This document shows positions 57,307-64,000 of a stretch of 64,000 nucleotides of DNA, one piece after another. This DNA is from Sphingobium sp. (GTDB lineage: Bacteria; Pseudomonadota; Alphaproteobacteria; Sphingomonadales; Sphingomonadaceae): NCBI GenBank assembly GCA_017744605.1, contig JAGIAZ010000008.1:138517-202516 (forward strand), read 5' to 3'. The notes under the pieces were generated by a model that was not told the origin of the DNA, made no database searches, and worked only from the letters and a program-made list of their open reading frames with translations. Both the position numbers and the translations under genes were made by a program. Position 1 is the first letter of the stretch. Every line of letters begins with the position of its first letter.

Positions 57307-59040
57307 ATGAACCCTTCAGATGCGCCAGCGACAGGTGCCCGACAGCGACTGCTCGGCGTAAACGGCTGGCTGGCCATTGCCCTGCTGGTTCCCTTCATCT
57401 GGGCAACGACGGCGCGAGGTGACGCCTTCCCGCTCTATCTGTTCCAGACGCAGGACATGCCGGTCATAGGCGGTCTCATCGCTTTGCTGCTGCTGACCGA
57501 TCGCTGGTCCCCGCGCTGGACGCTGCCGACCGCGCGGCTTTCGTTCGGGCACGTGCTGGCGGCCGGCATAGCGATAGCGCTGCTCCTCTGGTTGGGCTGC
57601 TATGCGCTGCTCGGCAATTATCCGCTCTCGCGCGACGAGCATATGGTCGTGTTCGACATGGGCGTTTTCGCCCATGGGCATCTTGCCGAGCCTATCGCGG
57701 CGCAATGGCGGCCGTTTGCGGTCGATCTCGTGCCCGCCTTCCTGCTGCAGGAGAAAATGCCGGTTGGGCTCGTCTCCGACTATTTGCCTGGCAATGCGGC
57801 TCTACGGCTAATTTTTTCCTATGTCGCCGATCCAGCACTGATGAATCCACTGCTTGTCCTGTGCGGCGGGCTGGCGCTGTTCGATATTGCCCGGCGGCTG
57901 TTCGGGGATGACAGCCGCGCGATCTGGGTCGCGTTGCTCACCTACGCCCTGTCCGCGCAGGTCGCCGTCAACGCCATGCTGCCTTACGCCATGACGGCGC
58001 ATATGGCGCTTAATCTGCTATGGCTCGCGGCTTTCCTGCGTGGCCGCTGGTGGCATGTCGCGGCGATCCTGACCGGCTTGATTGCGACCGGTCTCCATCA
58101 GATCGTCTTTCATCCTTTGTTCGTCGCGCCCTTCCTTCTGTGGCGCCTGCGCGACGGGCATTGGCGGCTCGTTCTGGCCTACGGCGCGGCCTATGCGGCG
58201 ATCTGCGGTTGGTGGATCACCTATCCGGTCCTGGCGTCGATGCAGGCCGGCGCTGGTACGCTTGGCGACGCACCCCATAGCTTCTTTGCCGACCGCGTCC
58301 TGCCTCTGCTGCTCGATCGCGATCCAATGACGCTGCCCCTGATGACACTCAATCTGCTGCGGTTCGTGGCATGGCAGAACCTGGCGCTATTGCCGCTCCT
58401 CGCCATCGCCGCGCCGCTCGCGCTCAACACGCGCAGCATCGTTGCGCCGATGTTCTGGGGCGCACTCGGTGCTATTCTCTTCTTCGGCTTCATCCTGCCT
58501 TATCAGGGTCATGGTTGGGGATACCGCTATCTCCACCCCTATCTCGGCAGCTTCGTGCTGCTCGCGGCCTTTGGCTATCGTCGACTGGCCTCCATGAAGG
58601 GCCAGATGGCTGACGGCATGGTCGTCCTGCTCAGCGCCGCCACGCTTTTCGGCTCGATGCCCCATCTCGTCGACCGCACGCGTACCTTCTTCGTGCCGCA
58701 CCTTGCGCTTGAGCGGTTCATTGCGCGCCAGCAGGGCGATTTCGTGCTGGTCGATACCGAGCGCATGGCCAGGACCACGGACGGCGCGTGGGCGCGGGAG
58801 GTCGTCGATCAGGTCCGCAACCTGCCCGACTTGTCGAACCGGCCCTTGCGTTTCTCCAGCCGCGCCATGCGCCAGATGCAACTGGCGGAGCTCTGCCGTC
58901 GCGGAACGGTCACGCTGATCACGCGGGCCGACATGCGGAGCATCGGCTTCGCGCCGAATGCCGTGCCGGCGCCCCATTTCGACGCCATGATCGAAACGAC
59001 GCGTCGCGCTTATCCGCGCTGTTTTCGCAAGGCGGATTGA
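57307..59040 (+). CDS. GT-C-like polytopic membrane protein
   Basis: 577 aa with about 11-12 hydrophobic helices and a soluble C-terminal domain (about 470-577). The motif 'NYPLSRDEHMVVFDMGVFAHGHLAEPI' near residues 103-130, an acidic pair in the first large loop, is like the Asp/Glu site of GT-C glycosyltransferases that use lipid-linked sugars. Later 'YQGHGWGYRYLHPYLGSFVLLAAFGYRRL' is also seen in that superfamily. Donor and acceptor unknown. Start ATG 57307, TTAACCAC 45 bp upstream. First of a block of envelope-glycan genes. Confidence 0.7.
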   Translation: MNPSDAPATGARQRLLGVNGWLAIALLVPFIWATTARGDAFPLYLFQTQDMPVIGGLIALLLLTDRWSPRWTLPTARLSFGHVLAAGIAIALLLWLGCYALLGNYPLSRDEHMVVFDMGVFAHGHLAEPIAAQWRPFAVDLVPAFLLQEKMPVGLVSDYLPGNAALRLIFSYVADPALMNPLLVLCGGLALFDIARRLFGDDSRAIWVALLTYALSAQVAVNAMLPYAMTAHMALNLLWLAAFLRGRWWHVAAILTGLIATGLHQIVFHPLFVAPFLLWRLRDGHWRLVLAYGAAYAAICGWWITYPVLASMQAGAGTLGDAPHSFFADRVLPLLLDRDPMTLPLMTLNLLRFVAWQNLALLPLLAIAAPLALNTRSIVAPMFWGALGAILFFGFILPYQGHGWGYRYLHPYLGSFVLLAAFGYRRLASMKGQMADGMVVLLSAATLFGSMPHLVDRTRTFFVPHLALERFIARQQGDFVLVDTERMARTTDGAWAREVVDQVRNLPDLSNRPLRFSSRAMRQMQLAELCRRGTVTLITRADMRSIGFAPNAVPAPHFDAMIETTRRAYPRCFRKAD

Positions 59041-59111
59041 GCGGTTTCCGGCCGGCCGCAAGGCCTTGTTAACCATGCGCTGATAGCCGTCGTGCAGCGA
59101 GGACGGGAACG

Positions 59112-59885
59112 ATGAGCAAGAACTGGAATCCAGAAGCCGACATCGCCACGCAGAAGCAACTGTTCGAGGCGATTCACGACCGCTACACCGAAGCCACGAC
59201 CGATCGCTTCGCCGAGGCGTACAAGGAGGAATTCCTCTACCGGCCCATCCTTGACTTTCTGGGGGAGTCAGAGAGCCTCATCGAGTTGGCGAGCGGCGTC
59301 GGAACGGCATCGGGTTGGATGCGCGAACAAAGGCCCGGTCTCGAAATATCGGGATGCGACATTTCGGAATCCGCCGCACGCGACTTCACGGCACGCCATG
59401 GCCGGCCCTGTTATGTGTGGGATCTGACCAAACCCATCGAGCCCCCCAATCGCTACGATGCGGTGCTGGTCATGGGCGGCATTCACCATCTTGTCGGCGA
59501 CCTGCCGACGGCGTTTGCCAATATCGGAAAGCTGCTGAAGCCTGGCGGCAGGCTCATCATGACCGAACCCAATGCCGACTTCGTTCTCGAGCCAATGCGG
59601 CAGTTCTGGTACCGGGTCGACAAACAGCATTTTGACGCCGAGAACGAGCATGCCCTCTCGCATCCGCGGCTCGTCCGTGATCATGCCGGCGAATTGAAGC
59701 CGGTGGGGCTCACCTATTTCGGCGGCCTTGCCTATTTCCTGCTGCTGCAGAACTGGGTGCTGCGCATTCCCAACGGTTCGAAGAAGTGGCTGGCGCCGGC
59801 ACTGATGGCGAGCGAGCGCCTTTATCACAAGCTTCCGGGACGCCTGCCATTCGCCAGCTTCATTGCCTGCTGGCAGAAGGGTTGA
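59112..59885 (+). CDS. Class I SAM-dependent methyltransferase
   Basis: 257 aa. 'LIELASGVGTASGWMREQRPGLEISGCDISESAARDFTARHG' is motif I with the acidic residue, 'RYDAVLVMGGIHHLVGDLPTAFANIGKLLKPGGRLIMTEPN' holds motifs II-III. It may methylate a sugar or lipid in the adjoining glycan pathway (inference from context). ATG 59112 with GAGGACGGGAACG; TTAACCAT at 59069-59076. It converges on the GtrA gene with 3 bp between stops. Confidence 0.88.
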   Translation: MSKNWNPEADIATQKQLFEAIHDRYTEATTDRFAEAYKEEFLYRPILDFLGESESLIELASGVGTASGWMREQRPGLEISGCDISESAARDFTARHGRPCYVWDLTKPIEPPNRYDAVLVMGGIHHLVGDLPTAFANIGKLLKPGGRLIMTEPNADFVLEPMRQFWYRVDKQHFDAENEHALSHPRLVRDHAGELKPVGLTYFGGLAYFLLLQNWVLRIPNGSKKWLAPALMASERLYHKLPGRLPFASFIACWQKG

Positions 59886-59888
59886 GAC

Positions 59889-60284
59889 CTATTCCGTCAC
59901 TTGGCGCGGCCTGAAGACGAAGCGCGCGAGGGACGCATAGCTGAACAGCGTCGTCGTGATCAGGGTAAGCAGGAAAGCCGGAGTCAGCGACAGGCCGACG
60001 ACTTCCACGAACAGGACCAGCGCGCCTGTGCCCAGCAGATATTGCAGCACATAGGTCGTGGCGAACCCCGCCAGCTCGCCGGCTCCGGTGCTGTCCTTCC
60101 GCTGGAACGTGAAGCGCCGGTTCAGCAGGAAATTGAGGCAGACGCAGATCAACCAGCCGATGCTGTTGGCCAGGACATAATGTATGCCCAGGGCAGTGAG
60201 AGCCACGAGCAGGACGTAATAGACACCCGTCACGGTGCCGCCGACCAAGGCGAAGCGCATGAAGCGCGAGGCCTGGGGCAGCAT
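59889..60284 (-). CDS. GtrA family membrane protein
   Basis: 131 aa, four helices. 'FMRFALVGGTVTGVYYVLLVALTALGIHYVLANSIGWLICVCLNFLLNRRFTFQRK' is the diagnostic GtrA opening (RF..VG....NF..NR..TF). GtrA proteins flip or help transfer lipid-linked sugars across the inner membrane. ATG at 60284 overlaps the upstream glycosyltransferase stop by one base (TGATG), so translation is coupled. Confidence 0.92.
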   Translation of the reverse strand: MLPQASRFMRFALVGGTVTGVYYVLLVALTALGIHYVLANSIGWLICVCLNFLLNRRFTFQRKDSTGAGELAGFATTYVLQYLLGTGALVLFVEVVGLSLTPAFLLTLITTTLFSYASLARFVFRPRQVTE

Positions 60285-61228
60285 CACAGAGCCCCCGAGA
60301 CGCGTGCGCGGAGGCGCGACAAGGTGCGGTCCGCAATCCGGGACTCGTGCATATAGCGCCACGCGTCGACCGGGCCGAGTTTGAGGAAACGTGACAGCGT
60401 CGGCTTCATCCACCGTTCCTGCTTGGCGGCACCCTTGGCCAGTCCGCAATTGATGTCGATCGAGGCCAGGGCGCGCGCATGACGGCGGCGGTCGTCTGCC
60501 AGCCCGAAGAGCTCGCCATGGCGTTCGACCACGATCTCGAGCTGCTGGCGCAATGCGTTTGTGTCGCGGCTGCCGGTCATGGTCAGCGAGTTGCCATGAA
60601 TTCGGAAACCTGTGGTCGCTTGCGGACGAACGACCACGTCGCCGCGCGCCGAGAGCTTGAGATACAAGTCCCAGTCTGCCGTGTACCACAGGCTGTCGTC
60701 CATTCCGCCGGTTTCGAGCCAGATGTCCCGCCGGATCACCGGCGAGGGGATTGCGAGGAAGTTCTGTACGATCAGCCCTTGCCCGAACGCGCGGCCTGAC
60801 AGTGTGCCAGCAGCGAAGGGCGTCGACCATGGGCCAACGTCGCGGTCGTTGGCGTCGATGAAGCGGGACGGGGCGACGCTCATCGCCGCACTGGGTGCCG
60901 CGGCGATCGCCTTGCGTGCTGCGTCGAGATGGCCGGGCAGCCAGAGATCGTCCTGATGCAGCATCGCGACATGCGGTGCGGCAGCCTCCGCAACAGCGCG
61001 ATTGGTTTTTTCTGGCCAACCGCGAATCTCGGGCATCGCAACATACCGGATGGCGATCCAGTCGGCATAGGCCTTGGCGATTTCGCCGCATGCCGAGTCC
61101 ATGCTGCTGTCGTAGATAAGGAACTCGACGCCTTCAGGCTTTTCAGCGGCCGCGCTCGCTAGTGTCGCAGGAAGATCGCGTGCGCCTCCATGCACGGGCA
61201 TGACGACGGAAAGCCAAGGCGCAGCCAT
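60284..61228 (-). CDS. Glycosyltransferase family 2
   Basis: 314 aa. 'LSVVMPVHGGARDLPATLASAAAEKPEGVEFLIYDSS' opens the GT-A fold, 'VAMLHQDDLWLPGHLDAARKAI' has the DD/QDD metal motif, and 'GGMDDSLWYTADWDLYLKLSARG' the acceptor-side Asp. Inverting transferase for surface polysaccharide. Six bases before it lies the stop of the next GT2 gene; its own stop overlaps GtrA. Confidence 0.9.
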   Translation of the reverse strand: MAAPWLSVVMPVHGGARDLPATLASAAAEKPEGVEFLIYDSSMDSACGEIAKAYADWIAIRYVAMPEIRGWPEKTNRAVAEAAAPHVAMLHQDDLWLPGHLDAARKAIAAAPSAAMSVAPSRFIDANDRDVGPWSTPFAAGTLSGRAFGQGLIVQNFLAIPSPVIRRDIWLETGGMDDSLWYTADWDLYLKLSARGDVVVRPQATTGFRIHGNSLTMTGSRDTNALRQQLEIVVERHGELFGLADDRRRHARALASIDINCGLAKGAAKQERWMKPTLSRFLKLGPVDAWRYMHESRIADRTLSRLRARVSGAL

Positions 61229-61233
61229 GGCTT

Positions 61234-62505
61234 TCAGCGTCCAGGCGTGACCGGGAAAAGCTGGTCGGTACGCTCGCTGACGGCGCGATCAGCGCGGCTG
61301 GTGGTCGCCGCGAGAAACTGGGCCTCATGGCCGCCGAGGATGGCGAGGAAGAAGCCGCCCATCACCGTCTGGATACCGATGGTCAGCAGCAGCGTGCCGA
61401 GGATCGGCAGGAAGATGCTGTCGGCCATGCCGTAATTGCGTTCAACCCATTGGATGTAGACCAGGGCGAGCACGCCGGCGCCGGCCGCCATGCTGGTGAG
61501 ACCACCGATCAGCGCGTTCTCCAGCGTTGCGATCCGCGCGACGGTGCGCGAGGCGCGGCCCGGTTCGCGATAGCCGGAATGCAGCGCATAGACCTGCCCT
61601 GCACAGGTGAGGATCATCGCGAGGTGGCCGATCGTGAGCGAGGCGGAGCCGATGATTGTCCAGTAGTCGCCGACCGACGGGAAGCTGCCGGGCATGAAAT
61701 ATTGCATCGCCGCCTTGGCGAGCACGATCATGCCGAACAGGACGGCAGCGATGGCGGGCAGGCCGAACAGCCAGTTCGGCGCCAGCATCAACAAGTACCG
61801 CAGGTGCCGCCAGCCGTCGCGCCAGGGGCGCAGATGCGGCGCGCGGTCGCGCAAGTCGGGCAGAAGCTTGGCTGGCACCTGGCTGATGGGCAGCTTCAGC
61901 AGCGCGGCCTTGATCACCATTTCGCTCGCGAACTCCATGCCCGTGCCGGAGAGGCGCAGGCGCTGGAAGCTCTCCTTGCGGATCGCGCGCAGCCCGCAAT
62001 GCGCATCGTTGATGCCCGAGCGGAAGAAGAGGTTGAGCATGCCGGTCAGCAACGGATTGCCGATATGGCGGTTTTTCCACGGCATGGCGCCGGGCGAAAT
62101 GCCGCCGTCGAAGCGCGAGCCCATGCAGAGCGCCGAGCCCTCCGCCAGCTTGCCGATCATGGCGACGCCATCGTTGAAATCGTAGCTGCCGTCGGCGTCG
62201 CCCATCAGGATGAAGCGCCCGCGTGCGGCGTGGCAGCCGGCGATCAGTGCTGCGCCATAGCCGCGCACGGGCACGGGCTCCACGCGCGCGCCGAGCGACA
62301 GGGCCAGGGCCTGGCTGCCGTCTGTCGAACCATTGTCGGAGACGAGGATTTCGCCGGTGAAGCCATATTGCGCCTCGATGCGGCGCAGGGCTGCGTGCGC
62401 ATTGGCCAGGCAATGCGGCAGCGCCTGGATCTCGTTGAGGCAGGGCAGAAGGATCGTCACGTCGACGGAAGCAACGGAAAACTGCGCCCGATCCGGCTCG
62501 TACAT
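61234..62505 (-). CDS. Polyprenyl-phosphate glycosyltransferase, GT2 with C-terminal membrane helices
   Basis: 423 aa. GT-A domain (about 15-235): 'VTILLPCLNEIQALPHCLANA', 'GEILVSDNGSTDGSQALALSLGARVEPVPVRGYGAALIAGCHAARGRFILMGDADGSYDF' with DADGSYD, and 'GINDAHCGLRAIRKESF'. Then four or five membrane helices (about 250-400). The type makes dolichyl/undecaprenyl-P-linked sugars that GtrA and GT-C enzymes use, matching its neighbours. ATG 62505 is abutted by a terminator hairpin whose 3' arm holds the GGGGAAGG ribosome site; GTG 62460 is a possible alternative. Confidence 0.9.
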   Translation of the reverse strand: MYEPDRAQFSVASVDVTILLPCLNEIQALPHCLANAHAALRRIEAQYGFTGEILVSDNGSTDGSQALALSLGARVEPVPVRGYGAALIAGCHAARGRFILMGDADGSYDFNDGVAMIGKLAEGSALCMGSRFDGGISPGAMPWKNRHIGNPLLTGMLNLFFRSGINDAHCGLRAIRKESFQRLRLSGTGMEFASEMVIKAALLKLPISQVPAKLLPDLRDRAPHLRPWRDGWRHLRYLLMLAPNWLFGLPAIAAVLFGMIVLAKAAMQYFMPGSFPSVGDYWTIIGSASLTIGHLAMILTCAGQVYALHSGYREPGRASRTVARIATLENALIGGLTSMAAGAGVLALVYIQWVERNYGMADSIFLPILGTLLLTIGIQTVMGGFFLAILGGHEAQFLAATTSRADRAVSERTDQLFPVTPGR

Positions 62506-62510
62506 GAAAA

Positions 62511-62543
62511 AGGCCTTCCCCGTTGGCGTGTCGGGAAAGGCCT
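62511..62543 (-). terminator. Terminator hairpin overlapping the GT2 ribosome site
   Basis: On the minus strand AGGCCTTTCCCG, loop, CGGGGAAGGCCT, then T5 and immediately the ATG at 62505. It fits an intrinsic terminator for the 62595-63134 gene, yet its 3' arm contains the only Shine-Dalgarno-like sequence for the next gene. Confidence 0.7.
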
Positions 62544-62594
62544 AGATGGATTTGGTAAACAACTGGTTTTCGGGGAACCCTGAAAGCCTGTTTC

Positions 62595-63134
62595 CTACCG
62601 CGTCTTGCGCATGACCGTCACCGAGGTGACGCCTTCCGCCTCCTTGAGGCTGATGGTCGCGGTCAGCGTCGTCACGCGTGTCTGCGACATGGTATATTGC
62701 AGCCTGCGCTCGCCCTTGGAGCCGCCGCTGGGTGCTTTCTCTGCGCGCCATTGGCCGCCGGACTGGTTGAAATAGTCCAGATAAGCCTGTTCGATGGGAG
62801 GGACGACCGCGGCCCCGGTCACGAGCAGGCAATGGCCCTTGTCATAGCCGGCATCCCATACCTCGCCCTGGTCTGATGGCGATTTGACATATTCCGCTTC
62901 GCCCATTGGGGTCGATTTGGTCGAGGAGAGGAAGTCGGGGGCATTGCGCTGATATTGGAAGCCCAGACCTTCGAGCTGCTTGGCGTTCTGGTTGCTGATC
63001 GTCAGCGTGCCCAGCGAATGTTGGATGCATTGCTTGAGGGCTTTTTCGGCCGCCTTGTCGGTTGGCAGGACGGTCTGAGCCTGAGCCGCCGCGGGTGCGG
63101 CGATAACAAGTGCGGCGCATGCGAGCGTCTTCAT
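62595..63134 (-). CDS. Secreted hypothetical protein
   Basis: 179 aa. Signal peptide MKTLACAALVIAAPAAAQAQ. Mature chain has one conserved-looking pair of cysteines ('LKQCIQHSLG' and 'GHCLLVTGAAVVPPIEQAYLDYFNQSGGQW'), which could form a disulfide, and a beta-rich C-terminus ('RLQYTMSQTRVTTLTATISLKEAEGVTSVTVMRK'). No family recognised. GGGGGGAACGC precedes ATG 63134. Terminator follows. Confidence 0.7.
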   Translation of the reverse strand: MKTLACAALVIAAPAAAQAQTVLPTDKAAEKALKQCIQHSLGTLTISNQNAKQLEGLGFQYQRNAPDFLSSTKSTPMGEAEYVKSPSDQGEVWDAGYDKGHCLLVTGAAVVPPIEQAYLDYFNQSGGQWRAEKAPSGGSKGERRLQYTMSQTRVTTLTATISLKEAEGVTSVTVMRKTR

Positions 63135-63260
63135 GCGTTCCCCCCATTTCATGCCGCCGCTTGGCGGCTTTGCGGGGGTAATCTCATCTTTTTCAGGCGG
63201 TTCGTCAATTGCGCATGATGGCGCGGGACTGCGCGCGTGCCGCCGCGGCGTGGCAGACCG

Positions 63261-63515
63261 CTATTCGGCCTTCTCGGCGAGCACCGTGAGGCCGCTCTCG
63301 GAGACTTCCGCGAAGCCGCCTTCGACGCGGATGACGCGCGGCGTGCCGCCGTCGCGGTCATAGACCTTGAGCTCGCCGTCCTTGACGGTCGACATGAAGG
63401 GCGCGTGGCCCTGCAGCACGCCGAATTCGCCTTCCGTCCCGGGCACGACGACCATGTAGACCTCTTCGGAGAGGACGAGGCGTTCCGGGGTCACGAGTTC
63501 GAAATGCAGTGCCAT
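63261..63515 (-). CDS. atpC: ATP synthase epsilon subunit
   Basis: 84 aa. [49 protein letters not shown] is the beta-sandwich domain. The C-terminal helical hairpin found in about 135-aa epsilon subunits is absent; short epsilons of this size are usual in alphaproteobacteria. It controls F1 catalysis and couples to the c-ring. Follows atpD after a 138-bp repeat-containing spacer. Confidence 0.95.
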   Translation of the reverse strand: MALHFELVTPERLVLSEEVYMVVVPGTEGEFGVLQGHAPFMSTVKDGELKVYDRDGGTPRVIRVEGGFAEVSESGLTVLAEKAE

Positions 63516-63530
63516 AAATTCATCCTGTAG

Positions 63531-63644
63531 CCCCTCCCCTTCAGGGGAGGGGTTGGGGTGGGGGTGCCCCGATCCATGGGGCCAAGCCCCACCCCCGTCC
63601 CCTCGCCCAAGGCCCGCGACTTGGGCGAGCCTGAAGGGGAGGGG
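63531..63644. repeat. Cruciform/G-quadruplex repeat between atpD and atpC
   Basis: Outer arms CCCCTCCCCTTCAGG (63531-63545) and CCTGAAGGGGAGGGG (63630-63644) are perfect inverted 15-mers; inner arms CTCGCCCAAG (63602-63611) and CTTGGGCGAG (63620-63629) also pair. On the plus strand GGGG-A-GGGG-TT-GGGG-T-GGGGG (63544-63564) is a strict G-quadruplex motif with loops of 1, 2 and 1. Confidence 0.85.
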
Positions 63645-63653
63645 TGAGGAAGG

Positions 63654-64000
<347 letters not shown>

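Noticed and set aside
62595..63152. Start at 63152 for the secreted protein
   Set aside because: The ATG at 63134 begins a clean signal peptide and has a better-placed GGGGGG ribosome site.

Overview
This is a GC-rich alphaproteobacterial chromosome segment, most likely from the Sphingomonadales. The evidence is three TonB-dependent receptors, a Tad-type CpaF ATPase, an M23 peptidase/bactofilin pair, a separate atpD-atpC block, and short palindromic repeats of the type common in sphingomonads. I cannot name the genus from sequence alone.

Layout. (1) 1-5022 looks like the end of an integrated element. It holds the 3' end of a DUF3987-type gene, an acyl-carrier-like membrane protein, a string of small phage/plasmid-style genes (one with a DUF5681-like motif) and a repeat-rich intergenic region. 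It abuts the 3' end of tRNA-Ser(GCT). (2) 5468-28.6 kb is core housekeeping: M23 peptidase and bactofilin, an MHS-type transporter, prfC, aldose epimerase, pheS-pheT, a LysE exporter, rpmI-rplT, a universal stress protein, a nitroreductase, glnD, mutS, malic enzyme, two small periplasmic proteins and a Gre-type factor. (3) 28.9-37.4 kb is more accessory: an aldehyde dehydrogenase, a TonB receptor followed by an AraC regulator, and a DUF1800/DUF1501 pair. (4) 37.9-50.1 kb is a compact catabolic-looking locus: an IclR regulator, 2-hydroxyacid dehydrogenase, RraA-type aldolase, two paralogous TonB receptors, an ACS-family transporter, a secreted metallo-beta-lactamase-fold hydrolase and a secreted cyclase-family hydrolase. 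It ends at an IS3-type transposase scrap beside tRNA-Val(TAC). (5) 50.4-64 kb returns to core genes: a degenerate receiver/winged-helix protein, aconitase, cpaF, a surface-glycan block (GT-C-like membrane protein, methyltransferase, GtrA, two GT2 enzymes), and atpC with the end of atpD.

How the genes fit together. The most notable result is in region 4. The same operator-like sequence (TTAAAC, then GCAAC-N3-(G/A)TTGC, then an AT-rich flank) lies in the divergent promoter between the transporter operon and the hydrolase gene, and again, inverted, before the second receptor-cyclase unit. With the IclR gene at one end, this suggests one regulon for outer-membrane capture, periplasmic hydrolysis, inner-membrane import and aldol/dehydrogenase processing of an unidentified substrate. 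Other points of interest are a palindromic repeat inserted in frame in pheT, a 41-codon ORF joined by ATGA overlaps to both pheS and pheT, a 23-bp promoter element shared by cpaF and its neighbour, a terminator hairpin holding a glycosyltransferase's ribosome site, and a G-quadruplex/cruciform repeat inside the atp operon.
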